Below, piece by piece: positions 10,001 to 18,389 of a stretch of 64,000 bases of DNA (position 1 is its first letter; each line of letters opens with the position of its first letter). The notes beneath the pieces were generated by a model. It was not told the origin of the DNA and searched no databases. It saw nothing but the letters and a program-made list of their open reading frames with translations. The stretch covers positions 180,825-244,824 of the forward strand of contig CAWIHT010000013.1 of the NCBI GenBank assembly GCA_963836085.1, read 5' to 3'. Both the position numbers and the translations under genes were made by a program. This stretch comes from JAHEEL01 sp963836085. GTDB taxonomy: Bacteria > Actinomycetota > Acidimicrobiia > Spongiisociales > UBA5794.

Positions 10001-11807
10001 GGCGTTCGACCACCGCCACATCTTCATCGATCCCGACCCTGATCCAGAGCGATCGTTCGCCGAACGCGAGCGTGTCGCGCTCCTCGGGCGCTCGTCGTGG
10101 GACGATTACGACCGGAGCCTGATCTCGACGGGCGGAGGTGTGTTCGCCCGCTCGCTCAAGCGGATCGACCTCACCGACGAAATGAAGACGGTGCTCGATG
10201 TGAACGCGAGCGAGATGACGCCGCAGCAGTTGATCGCCGCCATTCTCAAGGCGCCGGTTGATCTGTTCTGGAACGGTGGAATCGGGACCTATGTGAAGGC
10301 CGCCACCGAGTCGAATGACGACGCGCAGGATCGGGCCAATGATGGGGTTCGCGTCGACGGTCGGGAACTTCGATGCCGGGTCGTTGGCGAGGGCGGCAAT
10401 CTCGGGTTGACCCAGGCGGGTCGGATTGAGTTCGACCGCGCCGGTGGTCGGATATTCACCGACTTCGTCGACAACAGTGGCGGTGTCCATTGTTCCGACC
10501 GCGAGGTGAACATCAAGATTCTGCTGCGGATGGCAGAGCGTTCGGGTGCGCTGACTCGCGACGAGCGGAACGATCTCATCGAGGCCGTCTCGGACGATGT
10601 CGTCGAGGCCATCGTGTACGACAGCTTCCTCCAGGCCCAGATCCTCTCGCAGGAGACCGCCGTCTCGGGTGAACGCATCGAGGCGTACGAGGACCTCATG
10701 GTTCAATTGGAAGCGGGTGCCGGACTCGACCGGGCGATCGAAATGCTCCCGTCTACCGAGACGATGGTGGAGCGCTCCCGCGCCGGTCGGAGAATGGCGA
10801 GGCCAGAACTGGCGGTGCTCCTGGCCTATGCGAAACAACACCTCACCGATGAACTCGTCGCATCCGACCTTCCAGACTCACCCTTCTTCTCTCGATTGCT
10901 CGTCGGCTACTTCCCGCAACCGATCGTGGATCGGTTTGCATCGCTGATCCCGGACCACCCGCTTCGTCGGCAGTTGGTGGCCACGATCGTTGCGAACGAG
11001 ATCCTCAACTCCCAGGGCGTCACGTTCGTGTCCCGACTCGAAGTGGAGACCGGTGCTGCGCCGCCAGAAGTCGTTGCCTCGTACCGCATCGCTCGGGGAG
11101 TCGCCGGGGCGTCGGCCCGGTGGAGAGACGTCGAAGCCCTCGCCGGATCGCTCGACGCCGACGTCGTGAACCAACTCCTCGCCGGCGTCGACGACCTCGT
11201 TGAGAACCTGACGCGATGGTTCATTGCCCACCCCAGCGATGAGCCAATCCAGGACCGGATCGATCGCTACCGAAACCGATTCGAGGCGTTGGCAAGCGGT
11301 ATTCGAACAATGGGGCCGAAGCGATGGCAGAACCGCCTCGAACGTTCAGTCGCTCGGATGGTCCGGCTCGGCGTACCCGAGCACGTTGCGATTGGCCACG
11401 CGACGCAGTTCGAACTCATCCATGGTGCCGACATCGTTGATGTCGCGCAGGCGACCGACCGCTCGGTTGAGGAAGTCGGCCGCCTGTTCTTCCGAGCGGG
11501 TGCGGCCTTCCATGTCGACTGGCTCGAGCGGCAACTCGAAGAGCTACCGGGAGACACCCGGTGGCAACGGTGGGCGATCATTGGCATGGAGCAAGAGCTC
11601 TTGGCTCTCAGGCGGTCGATCATTGAGCGGATGCTCACGGACTGGCCGGACCGAGACGGAGACGCCGCGTTCTCAGCGTTCGCAGCTCGCGAGGACCTCG
11701 AGATCGGCCGACTGAACCGCCTGGTGAAGGCGTTGCGGCGGGATGGCGCCTCGGATGGCGCAGCCATCCAGGTTGCAATCCGCCAATTGGATCATGTGGC
11801 CCGATAG
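7089..11807 (+). CDS. gdhB: Large NAD-specific glutamate dehydrogenase (about 180 kDa class)
   Basis: At 1572 aa this fits the L-GDH180 family, which converts glutamate to 2-oxoglutarate and ammonia with NAD. The N-terminal half carries the regulatory ACT-like region (residues about 1-450). The catalytic domain contains RGGIRWSIRREDYRTEVLGL, KAQMTKNVVIVPTGAKGGF, a dinucleotide-binding region (IGVGDMSGDVFGNGMLL) and FWNGGIGTYVKA. The frame is intact over 4.7 kb with ATG 7089. Large antisense open frames across the gene are GC-driven shadows. With the hut genes at 46.8 kb it suggests amino-acid catabolism through glutamate. Confidence 0.95.
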   Translation: MSRSDALEAFARAYTRRIPEDEAPPIDSDQLEATVEHLFAFADERRRAPLALRIFDPTIESCGYEVPGSVVEIVIDDMPFLIDSVTSLIGSLGYTIVRHYHPVVGTTRDASGALVGVGPGKDADHRESIQHYELAEALNEEQRAELENRIHRTLEEVVATVRDFEPMRFAVRRMAHYVFEDGAAFDSADVDEAVAFLEWLLDDNFILLGYREYRIADEGDGPVIVTDAESGFGILADGTTSRFAEPVPLASLPQDLRERYEHGRQLVISKTNSQSTIHREARMDYVGVRRVNPDGSPRGEARLVGLFTSKAYMESSATIPILRRKLRTILEEEDLLPGSHDYKVITQIFESFPKDELFSIGEEDLRSSLLGLLEAEEHQHVRLFVRRDVLHRNISILVVVPRDRFDANLRRNLQDLFLQRYDGVSVDYQLTLGETGDARIHFTVWVEGSIPEVPFEGLERDVYALTRTWEDRVAAVLARTRESATARAMIDAHARRYPSSFRAATALGEAAHSVADVEALLTTDDRIRVGIHNEDVSEDPLTRIVVYSRDGKLDLSEMLPLVENLGLRVIEEIPTSLSGEDDGDDLYAHDFGVVGFDGSPLDVAECGARVAAALTATLTGESESDGLSRLLVLSDLDHRRIHILRAYRSYWHLVNPAFSKPYVAKAFAAHPDIARDLVRLFEARFDPASDGDAEAPLRASILERLEAVGSLDEDRILRGFLGLIDATARTNAYLGNGTLAFKLVSNLVPDVPEPRPLYEIFVFAPEVAGIHLRGGPVARGGIRWSIRREDYRTEVLGLMKAQMTKNVVIVPTGAKGGFVVRRVADPAVGPTMEEVKAAYEIFIRSLLDVTDNLEAGQVVHPPGVRTHDGDDPYFVVAADRGTATFSDTANGIATAGEFWMDDAFASGGSSGYDHKALGITARGAWESVRRHFAELDVDIQADPITVIGVGDMSGDVFGNGMLLSRSIKLVAAFDHRHIFIDPDPDPERSFAERERVALLGRSSWDDYDRSLISTGGGVFARSLKRIDLTDEMKTVLDVNASEMTPQQLIAAILKAPVDLFWNGGIGTYVKAATESNDDAQDRANDGVRVDGRELRCRVVGEGGNLGLTQAGRIEFDRAGGRIFTDFVDNSGGVHCSDREVNIKILLRMAERSGALTRDERNDLIEAVSDDVVEAIVYDSFLQAQILSQETAVSGERIEAYEDLMVQLEAGAGLDRAIEMLPSTETMVERSRAGRRMARPELAVLLAYAKQHLTDELVASDLPDSPFFSRLLVGYFPQPIVDRFASLIPDHPLRRQLVATIVANEILNSQGVTFVSRLEVETGAAPPEVVASYRIARGVAGASARWRDVEALAGSLDADVVNQLLAGVDDLVENLTRWFIAHPSDEPIQDRIDRYRNRFEALASGIRTMGPKRWQNRLERSVARMVRLGVPEHVAIGHATQFELIHGADIVDVAQATDRSVEEVGRLFFRAGAAFHVDWLERQLEELPGDTRWQRWAIIGMEQELLALRRSIIERMLTDWPDRDGDAAFSAFAAREDLEIGRLNRLVKALRRDGASDGAAIQVAIRQLDHVAR

Positions 11808-11827
11808 CGGGGCAGCGGTGACGGGCC

Positions 11828-12778
11828 CTATTCGCCCTTCGTCCTGAGGCTCTCGAGTGATCCAATCACCGAACCGGCATCATCGCCAAGGTGCGGCAGG
11901 TTCGCCGATCGTGACTTGTAGCGGGAAGCCCGAGGCTCGCGTTCCGCCGGTTGGAGCTCACGAGTGGATGGCTCGTCACGCAGATCGATCGAAACCCGTT
12001 CGTCGTCGTCCATATCCGAAGCGGCTGGGATGGCGACCGGATCCACGAGGGGGCCGCCTGCGCCACGGTCCGACTCGACCATTCCCAGCGGCGGGAGCCC
12101 TGCGCTCGCAAGGAGTTCCGCACGCTGTCGCTCAGCCGTTGCGGTCAGGGCGAGGCTCCGCGTTCGTGCGTCTGCGACGAGTTCTGCCGCATCGCTCTCC
12201 GCTTGATGGCGGATCTCTTCAGCGCGGATCGCCGCCTCAGCCTTCGTCCGCTCTGCCTCTTCAGCGGCTGCCATGCGGATTGCCTCCGCTTCTGCTGCAG
12301 CATCTGCGATCAGCCCGGCTCGTGTCGCATCGACGGATCCGAGGAGGTTCGAGCGTTCGTCGTTGATTCGCGTCGACGTATTGAGCGCTCCGGTGAGCAC
12401 GGCTTCGGCCTCGGCGTGAATCGAAGAGGCGTGGTCGTTTGCCTGAGCAATGATCTCCTGCGCCTGCATGTGGGCGCGGTCCGTGGCAAAGACATCATCG
12501 TGGCCAGAATTGGCGCCACCGTTCTCCGCCTCCGACGGGGAGATCTCCCGGGCGCGAGCAACGACGGTCTCCTGAATAGTTTTGGCCGCCCGCGTGTGGG
12601 CTTCCTCGAGTTTGCGCTCTGCCTTCTCCGTGCGTACCTCAGCCAGTGTCCGGCGCTCTTCGAGCCGCGCCATGACTTTGCTGACCTTGTTCTGGAAGTC
12701 CTCGACCTGCAGCCGATCGTAGCCCTTGCGGACGACGTCGAATGTGTAGGTCTCGACGTCGATCGACTCGAATTCCAT
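11828..12778 (-). CDS. DivIVA-domain coiled-coil protein
   Basis: This 316-aa protein opens with a DivIVA-like N-terminal segment (YTFDVVRKGYDRLQVEDFQNKVSKV), followed by a long Ala/Glu/Arg-rich coiled coil (about residues 40-230, with many EAERTKAEA-type heptads) and a disordered acidic tail. DivIVA-type proteins sit at curved membrane or the pole and organise cell-wall growth in actinobacteria; the polar role here is inference. ATG 12778 has an AAAGGGA ribosome-binding site. It is convergent with NAD-GDH across a 20-base gap and divergent from the DoxX gene. It could be a paralogue of Wag31 rather than Wag31 itself. Confidence 0.75.
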   Translation of the reverse strand: MEFESIDVETYTFDVVRKGYDRLQVEDFQNKVSKVMARLEERRTLAEVRTEKAERKLEEAHTRAAKTIQETVVARAREISPSEAENGGANSGHDDVFATDRAHMQAQEIIAQANDHASSIHAEAEAVLTGALNTSTRINDERSNLLGSVDATRAGLIADAAAEAEAIRMAAAEEAERTKAEAAIRAEEIRHQAESDAAELVADARTRSLALTATAERQRAELLASAGLPPLGMVESDRGAGGPLVDPVAIPAASDMDDDERVSIDLRDEPSTRELQPAEREPRASRYKSRSANLPHLGDDAGSVIGSLESLRTKGE

Positions 12779-12954
12779 GGATGTCCCTTTCCCGTTTTCT
12801 AAGCCCGACGCGACTGTACCGGTGGTTCCCGGCGTCGTACAGGGTCAACGTGGGAACAAGAAAAGGTCTAGTCATTGTTGCCATACCAGGCGGATCGGGC
12901 GGGTGCCCGGGCCGACCGGCCCGAGAATCGGGCCAGTACTGAAGGAGCGCCGGC

Positions 12955-13464
12955 ATGCATGAATCGACCGAGTGGGCCATGGTCGTACTGCGCGTCGCCG
13001 CCGGAGTCGTGATGCTCGCTCACGGGATCAAGCATGCCAGGGGGAGAGCCAAGACCTCGCGGTGGTTTGGCAGTATCGGGTTCCGGATGCCCGAATTCCA
13101 ATGGTTCGCGTCCACGGCTACCGAAATCGGCGTCGGCATCCTTCTGCTTGCCGGCTTCGCGACATCGCTTGCCGCGAGCGGATTGGTCGCGGTGATGGCG
13201 GTCGCCTTCTGGACGGTTCATCGTTCGGCGGGATTCTGGGTCACGGCGCGGCCAGATGAAGGGTGGGAGTACGTAGTGGTGCTCGCGAGTGTCGGGTTGG
13301 CAATCGCCATTGGCGGCCCCGGCGCACTCTCCCTCGACTCGGCGCTTGGAATCGACACCGTTCTCGATGGATGGGTCGGACTGGCTCTCGCCACAGGCGG
13401 GGTAGCAGTGGCGGCTGCTCAGATTGCGACCTTCTACCGTCCGCGAATCAACGCCGAAGCCTGA
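12955..13464 (+). CDS. DoxX-family membrane protein
   Basis: The protein is 169 aa with four predicted membrane helices (WAMVVLRVAAGVVMLAHG, EIGVGILLLAGFATSLAA, the VAVMAVAFWTVH region and VVVLASVGLAIAIGG). The HGIKHARG loop after helix 1 is typical of DoxX/DoxD proteins. The function of the family is unclear; some members associate with redox or thiol stress. ATG 12955 is preceded by GGAG. Transcription should end at the perfect hairpin overlapping the stop codon. Confidence 0.8.
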   Translation: MHESTEWAMVVLRVAAGVVMLAHGIKHARGRAKTSRWFGSIGFRMPEFQWFASTATEIGVGILLLAGFATSLAASGLVAVMAVAFWTVHRSAGFWVTARPDEGWEYVVVLASVGLAIAIGGPGALSLDSALGIDTVLDGWVGLALATGGVAVAAAQIATFYRPRINAEA

Positions 13465-13475
13465 GTGCTTCGGCG
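13452..13475. terminator. Perfect 9-bp bidirectional hairpin
   Basis: CGCCGAAGC (13452-13460) pairs exactly with GCTTCGGCG (13467-13475) around a 6-base loop. It overlaps the DoxX stop codon and lies 22 bases from the end of the convergent small ORF, so it could serve both strands. No clear T-run follows. Confidence 0.65.
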
Positions 13476-13496
13476 TACACGATCGATTCCCGACGT

Positions 13497-13676
13497 CTAC
13501 TTCCGGTTTGTTCCGTAGACCATGTTCCGCAGGCGTGCCTCGACTTCGGCAGGATCCTGATCCCCGAAGTCGTAGTCACGCGAGAGGACATCCCGCAACC
13601 GATTGTTGGTCGCCTCCGTGTTGCGCGCGAGGTCTGCACGGCTGGCACCCTCGTCACGACGCTTCTTCCAACGCAT
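13497..13676 (-). CDS. Small hydrophilic protein of unknown function, 59 aa
   Basis: An ATG at 13676 opens a 59-codon frame beginning MRWKKRRDEGASRADLAR and ending RNMVYGTNRK before TAG. AAAGG lies about 4 bases upstream, and the start sits inside the last 23 bases of the ComB-family gene, which suggests translational coupling. The product is highly charged (a basic start, then an acidic RDYDFGDQDPAEVEARL stretch) and has no membrane segment. I do not recognise a family. Its end abuts the strong hairpin shared with the DoxX gene, as expected for the last gene of a transcript. Confidence 0.5.
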   Translation of the reverse strand: MRWKKRRDEGASRADLARNTEATNNRLRDVLSRDYDFGDQDPAEVEARLRNMVYGTNRK

Positions 13677-14442
13677 CCGCCTTTATCGGAGCGGTCCCGG
13701 GCAATCTTGAACCCATTTTCGGATCATTTCTTCGCGTTGCGGCCGAATCGGGACTCCGCTCGGCTTGGAGCGTGGGGACTCCGTCGATGATCAGGGCGCG
13801 GAGCGCGAAATCGAACCGATCAGCATCGAGGCAGTGGTTGAGATCCGCCGGATCAATCCACGGCGTCGACTGGAGGCGCCGTGCGCCTGTGCCGCTGCGG
13901 ATGCGGTCGATCCGGTGCGGGTCGTCGGCGCGTTCGAGGATTCGATCCGAGAGGAGGTCGCCTGTCTCCTCGTCCTCGTCTGCGATCGAGGTGCCGCCGA
14001 GGCCCGATGTGATGATGGTGATGTGGCGGAAGTGGCGGACCGCATCGACCGTGCTTCCGGCGACGACGAGACTCGCTGCGTAGACGGGGTCGGCTCCCGA
14101 TCGGAGCGACCGAACGATGGTGCGGGTACCCCCGGAGGTCCGCATCACGACGATGCGGTCTGCGAGGACGGGGAATGCCAGTACCTCGATCGGCGAGTTT
14201 CCAAGATCGAAGTCGTCTGGTCTGCGCCCGCCGTCCTCCCCGCACAGGAGTGCGCCGGGTATCGTCTTCGCCCGGTTGCGTGCTTCGTCGAGGGTCTCGG
14301 TGAGCACGATGTGGGCGACGCCTCGGTCGAGCAGATACGCCGCTGTTGTGCAGGCGCGGAACGTGTCGATGACCACGGTTGGCCCCGACACACCGGCGGT
14401 GCCGGCAAGCAGTGATCGGCGGGTGATGATCGCGGTTTTCAC
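13654..14442 (-). CDS. comB: 2-phosphosulfolactate phosphatase (ComB) family protein
   Basis: The ComB family signatures are clear: VVIDTFRACTTAAYLLDRG near the N-terminus, ALLCGEDGGRRPDDFDLGNSP in the middle and VMRTSGGTRTI. The founding enzyme removes phosphate from 2-phospho-3-sulfolactate in coenzyme M biosynthesis; bacterial homologues without a CoM pathway may act in sulfolactate metabolism or on another substrate. GTG 14442 gives a start directly before the conserved domain (VKTAIITRRSLLAG). The open frame extends to 14607, but that would overlap the start of the divergent Yip1-like gene. No other CoM gene is in the window. Confidence 0.8.
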   Translation of the reverse strand: MKTAIITRRSLLAGTAGVSGPTVVIDTFRACTTAAYLLDRGVAHIVLTETLDEARNRAKTIPGALLCGEDGGRRPDDFDLGNSPIEVLAFPVLADRIVVMRTSGGTRTIVRSLRSGADPVYAASLVVAGSTVDAVRHFRHITIITSGLGGTSIADEDEETGDLLSDRILERADDPHRIDRIRSGTGARRLQSTPWIDPADLNHCLDADRFDFALRALIIDGVPTLQAERSPDSAATRRNDPKMGSRLPGTAPIKADALEEAS

Positions 14443-14533
14443 GGGAGTCGATGCTATCGGGAACGGTACCCGGGCCGGAAGTTGGAGTGGCGCCGAACCT
14501 CCTATCGTTGGATGGTCCACGGGAGGAGTCCGC

Positions 14534-15100
14534 GTGATCCGCAACATGGTCCGTGCCTCGGCGCTTGATCTCGACCTGTTCAACGCGGCGGAACGGTCGC
14601 CGAACATGATCTGGCAGGCGTTCGGCGTCGTCGTGGTCGCGAACGCACTTGCCGCTGTCGGCTCGTGGATCGGCTACGAGAATACGGCCGGCGAAGAGAC
14701 GTGGGATTCGATCCGCCAATGGATCGGCATTGGCGGGTTCCCGGTTCCGGCTGAAGGCGGCGTCGTCGCCGTTGTCGGTCTCGGTATTCTGTCGGCCGTC
14801 GTTGGATGGGTCGTGTGGGCGGCGACGACGTCGTTCATCGGGACCACGGTCTTCAAGGGCAGCACCGACATGGGCGAGATGCTCCGGGTGCTGGGCTTCG
14901 CCCAGGCGCCTCGCGTGATCGGTCTGATCCCCTTCCTCGGCCCGGTCGCCGCGGTGTGGGTGCTCGTCGCGTCGGTCGTCGCGATCCGGGAGGGTCTCGA
15001 CTTCACGACCGGCAGAGCGATCGGGACGGCGATCGGCGGATGGCTGGTCTGGATCGTGCTGCAACAAGCGACGTCAGTCCTCCTCGCCGCACTCGTCTAG
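14534..15100 (+). CDS. Yip1-domain membrane protein
   Basis: The protein is 188 aa from GTG 14534, with GGAGGAG at 14522-14528 as ribosome-binding site. It begins VIRNMVRASALDLDLFNAAE and has about four to five hydrophobic segments (WQAFGVVVVANALAAVGSW, VVAVVGLGILSAVVGWVVWA, VIGLIPFLGPVAAVWVLVASV, IGGWLVWIVLQQ). This layout, with a conserved GxxxGTxLFKG-like turn (IGTTVFKGSTDMGEMLR), fits bacterial YIP1/DUF1282 proteins of unknown function. Its stop codon directly abuts the half copy of a palindromic repeat. Confidence 0.7.
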   Translation: MIRNMVRASALDLDLFNAAERSPNMIWQAFGVVVVANALAAVGSWIGYENTAGEETWDSIRQWIGIGGFPVPAEGGVVAVVGLGILSAVVGWVVWAATTSFIGTTVFKGSTDMGEMLRVLGFAQAPRVIGLIPFLGPVAAVWVLVASVVAIREGLDFTTGRAIGTAIGGWLVWIVLQQATSVLLAALV

Positions 15101-15154
15101 CGCCGCGAACCCAGGGTTCTCCACCTCGTATATGACGCCGATAGCCCGCGGAAT
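15101..15154. repeat. Half copy of a dispersed palindromic element
   Basis: These 54 bases match 46633-46686 with only a few differences. In both places the copy starts immediately after a TAG stop codon. Here only the left arm (core GCGAACCCAGGGTTCTCC) is present; the inverted right arm seen at 46712-46763 is missing. Confidence 0.75.
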
Positions 15155-15166
15155 AGAAAAGCGGAC

Positions 15167-16279
15167 CTAGGCGGGGGTCGTCTCACCGCGGCGTGCGATC
15201 TGCCAGTCCTGCCGCCAGGATCGGTTGGCGCGCCAGAAGACCCACGAGCCGAGGCCGACGATGATCGGCGGCAGATATGACAGGCCCCGGTAGAGCAGCA
15301 CGCCGGCCGAGAGAAGGTCGGCGTCTGCACCCGAACCCCAACCGAGGGTGAGGAGTCCGATGAATCCGAGGTCGACGAGTCCGAGACCGCCGGGACTCAC
15401 CGGGATCATCACGAGGAGTCGACCGAGAGCGAACGCCAGGATGACCCACGGCAGTGAGACATCGTCTCCCGATACGCCGACGGCCCGGAGCGACACCACG
15501 AACAGCGCGGCCATCGAGGCATGGTTGGCGATCGTTGCCGCCGTGATGGCCTGCCATCGGTGGTCAGCGACGTGGAGGACGTTGTCCCTGAACCGAATCG
15601 TCGCAGCGACCATGTCGACGGGATCGCGATGGAGTTTCCTCGTCACCCAATTGACGATCCGGTTCAGCCAGTTCCCGAAGCTGATCGCAGCCGACTCCGA
15701 TCGAAGAACGATGCTGATCACCACGACCCAGATTGCGACCGAGATGACCCCGACAATCGAGACCACCCACATCCACCAGACTGCTTCACCCATCAGCGCG
15801 ATGACTGCGACGGCGAGGACCGGCAGCGCTTGTCGCGCCAATTGGTCCCACACGCCGGCGGTGAGCAGGCCAGCGGTGACCGCACCCGGGGTGAACCCCC
15901 ACGACAGGAACTGCGAGTACGTGATCGGAAGGGCGATGGCGCCGCCGGCAGGCAGCGAGTTATTGATGGCGGTGGCAGTGGTCTGCACCACGAAGCCCTC
16001 CCGGAACCTGAGGCTCGGCAGCGTTGACATGAAGACGAACACGTAGGCCACGAGGAACCAGCCTGCGAACACGGCCAACAGCAGCCATTCGAGTGGCTCG
16101 ATGCCCTGGATGTACTCGAGGACCGTGCGGTAGTCGGCGAGTTGCGGGAGCACGAAGCCGAATACGAGGACGAGGACGAGGATGGTGACGGCACCGCGAG
16201 CCAGCCGTTGCCAGAGTGGCGGCTTCTGCGAGGTCGGGATTGCGGGGTTCTCCGGCGGTGTCTCGCCCTGATCGGTCAT
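15167..16279 (-). CDS. LPG-synthase-type (UPF0104/AglD-like) integral membrane protein
   Basis: This 370-aa protein has about eight hydrophobic segments. Its family pattern is that of the lysylphosphatidylglycerol synthase transmembrane region: LPAGGAIALPITYSQFLSWG, then LGRLLVMIPVSPGGLGLVD near the C-terminus, and no soluble transferase domain. Such proteins are thought to move or modify lipid-linked substrates. The start ATG 16279 overlaps the stop of the upstream SDR gene by 4 bases (ATGA), so the two are cotranslated. The substrate is unknown. Confidence 0.82.
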   Translation of the reverse strand: MTDQGETPPENPAIPTSQKPPLWQRLARGAVTILVLVLVFGFVLPQLADYRTVLEYIQGIEPLEWLLLAVFAGWFLVAYVFVFMSTLPSLRFREGFVVQTTATAINNSLPAGGAIALPITYSQFLSWGFTPGAVTAGLLTAGVWDQLARQALPVLAVAVIALMGEAVWWMWVVSIVGVISVAIWVVVISIVLRSESAAISFGNWLNRIVNWVTRKLHRDPVDMVAATIRFRDNVLHVADHRWQAITAATIANHASMAALFVVSLRAVGVSGDDVSLPWVILAFALGRLLVMIPVSPGGLGLVDLGFIGLLTLGWGSGADADLLSAGVLLYRGLSYLPPIIVGLGSWVFWRANRSWRQDWQIARRGETTPA

Positions 16280-17178
16280 GGATGGATCATGCTATCGGCG
16301 TCCTGGCCGTCGTCGGGACGACCGAACACGCATCCCGTGGCGTCGATGCTCGCGGCCCACAGGCGAGCGGCCGCGTCGTCGTCCAGGGCCGCGTCACTTG
16401 GCATGGTGAGTTGCTCATCGGCGAAGTACCCGCCCGAGTGGTTCTCGATGTCTGGTGCGGTGGCGGCATACACAACGGTCGCCGCGCCCTCCGCGGGCGT
16501 GCGCATGCGGGAGGATCCGGCCCTCCAAATGAACGCGGCAAGGCGGCTGTCTCCGTCCTGGGCGATGCGGGTCGCGACGTTGCCGGGGTGGATGGAGAAG
16601 GCGACCGGCCCGGTGCCGCTGAATCGTGTGGCGAACTCTCTCGTGAACAGGATGTTGGCGAGCTTGGAGCGGGCGTAGGCCCCGGTGCCCGTGTAGCGCC
16701 CATCGGGTTCGAGCGAAGTGAACGCGAGGTCGCGTCGTGCCGACCGGTGCATGTCGGAGGCGACATTGACGATCCGGTCTGGGCGTGTTGACGGGTGCGC
16801 CACCAGACGGCAGGTCAACAGGAACGGTCCGAGATGGTTGACCGCCATCGTCCACTCGAAGCCATCGACGGTCTCGCGTCGCGGCGTGACGTAGCACCCA
16901 GCGTTGTTGACGAGCAGATCGACGCGGCCGACGCGTGCCGTGAGATCGTCGGTGAATGACCGGACTGCAGCAAGCGATGCCAGATCGAGCACCATGGGCG
17001 TGACCTCAATGCCCGTCTCCGCCTCGATGGCGTCAGCCGCCGAACGGCCTCGCGTCGTGTCCCGCGACGTGATGACCACGTTGGCGCCTCTGTGGGCGAG
17101 TTCGGTGGCCGTCGCGAGACCGATCCCGGAGTTTGCTCCGGTGATCAGCGCGGTCCGACCCTCGATACTCCATGTCAC
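16276..17178 (-). CDS. Short-chain dehydrogenase/reductase (retinol dehydrogenase-like)
   Basis: The 300-aa SDR starts at GTG 17178 (VTWSIEGRTALITGANSGIG). It shows the NAD(P)-binding TGANSGIG, the NNAG motif (VDLLVNNAGCYV), a catalytic-site YARSKLAN (Tyr/Lys) and SIHPGNVATRI. The spacing and the FTREFA motif fit the WWOX/retinol dehydrogenase-like branch. The open frame continues upstream to 17337 but runs into the neighbouring permease gene, so the GTG is preferred. It is coupled to the downstream membrane protein; the substrate is unknown. Confidence 0.85.
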   Translation of the reverse strand: MTWSIEGRTALITGANSGIGLATATELAHRGANVVITSRDTTRGRSAADAIEAETGIEVTPMVLDLASLAAVRSFTDDLTARVGRVDLLVNNAGCYVTPRRETVDGFEWTMAVNHLGPFLLTCRLVAHPSTRPDRIVNVASDMHRSARRDLAFTSLEPDGRYTGTGAYARSKLANILFTREFATRFSGTGPVAFSIHPGNVATRIAQDGDSRLAAFIWRAGSSRMRTPAEGAATVVYAATAPDIENHSGGYFADEQLTMPSDAALDDDAAARLWAASIDATGCVFGRPDDGQDADSMIHP

Positions 17179-17189
17179 GGGGCGGAACG

Positions 17190-18389
17190 CTACAGAGTTC
17201 GCAGCGCTTCGGTTGGACTGACCCGCGCGGCTCGCATGGCTGGGTAGAGGCCGGCGACGACGCCGATCGCGATCGCGGCCCCCATGCCGCCAATGATGGC
17301 GATCTCCGGTATCAGGACGCCCCAGCCTCGCGACCATGCGTACGCGGCGGTCACGGCGCCGCCGAGCAGGACTCCACCGATGCCACCGATCGTTGCGAGC
17401 AGCAGGGACTCACCGAGGAACTGAATCGAGATGTGCCGTTTCGTTGCACCGAGTGCGCGGCGGAGACCGATCTCGCCACGTCGTTCGAGCACCGAGATCA
17501 CCATGACATTGGCGATACCGACACCTCCGACGAGCAGGGCGACGGCACCGAGACCGAGGAGCAGGTTCGTGAACGCTTGGTCCGCCGCCTCCTTCGCCTC
17601 GAGTGCGTCGGATGGCCGCGTGACCTCGACCTCATCCGGGTTCTCCGGGTTCACCGTGGCCGGGAGCACCGAGCGAACGTTGTCGATGTTCGCCGGATCG
17701 GTGCGCACGTAGATCGTGCTTGGTACGCCATCGTGGTCGAGGTAGGTGTCGGCGGCGTTGTAGCTCACCAGCGCCGATCGATCGAGGTCAGGCGACAGGT
17801 CGAGCGTCTCCATGATTCCCACCACGGAGAACCACTCGTCGCCGAGCCAGACGATCGTGCCGTTCGCGCCATCGGAGACCCCCATCCGTTCGGCGGCCAC
17901 CGATCCAAGAACGGTCACCGGGAGATCACTCGCGGCCTGATCGAGGAAGACGCCCGAAGCCATCTGACCTTGGAGTGTCTCGAGCAGGTTCTCGTCGACC
18001 GCTGCGACGCTGATGCCTCCGGTCTGTCCGGACGGCACGAGGTCGGTGCGATAGACGTTTGCCTCGGTGACACTGATCGAGGCCACCTGCTCAACCGGTC
18101 CGATCCGGTCCACCATGGCTGTGGATTCCTCGGGGAGTTCGCCGCTGCCGATCCCGATCCCCGACCCGGCTTCGATCCTCAGCATGTTCGTGCCGAGTCG
18201 GTCGAGTTGGGCAAGGAGGTCGGACTTCGAGGACTCGGACAAGCCGAGCACACCGACCATCGCGGCGATGCCGATGACGATTCCGAGGGCAGATAGCACC
18301 GACCTCAGGCGGCGGGTGCGGAGGCCGATCAGTGACGCCCGCATCATGTCGGCGGGGGCCAGGCGCGATGGTTCGAGGGTGGTGCTCAC
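17190..18389 (-). CDS. MacB/FtsX-type ABC transporter permease
   Basis: The protein is 399 aa. It has one N-terminal membrane helix (VLSALGIVIGIAAMVGVLGLSES), a large extracytoplasmic MacB periplasmic-core domain and three C-terminal helices (LLLGLGAVALLVGGVGIANVMVISV followed by ERRGEIGLRRALGATKRHI). This matches MacB-type permeases that work by mechanotransmission rather than substrate passage. GTG 18389 overlaps the stop of the ATPase gene by 4 bases. It is the last gene of the efflux operon; substrates may be antibiotics, peptides or lipids. Confidence 0.88.
   Translation of the reverse strand: MSTTLEPSRLAPADMMRASLIGLRTRRLRSVLSALGIVIGIAAMVGVLGLSESSKSDLLAQLDRLGTNMLRIEAGSGIGIGSGELPEESTAMVDRIGPVEQVASISVTEANVYRTDLVPSGQTGGISVAAVDENLLETLQGQMASGVFLDQAASDLPVTVLGSVAAERMGVSDGANGTIVWLGDEWFSVVGIMETLDLSPDLDRSALVSYNAADTYLDHDGVPSTIYVRTDPANIDNVRSVLPATVNPENPDEVEVTRPSDALEAKEAADQAFTNLLLGLGAVALLVGGVGIANVMVISVLERRGEIGLRRALGATKRHISIQFLGESLLLATIGGIGGVLLGGAVTAAYAWSRGWGVLIPEIAIIGGMGAAIAIGVVAGLYPAMRAARVSPTEALRTL

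Noticed and set aside
9867..10841. 324-codon frame antisense to the NAD-glutamate dehydrogenase, and other shadows there
   Set aside because: GC-rich shadow frames; the sense gene is conserved over its full length.
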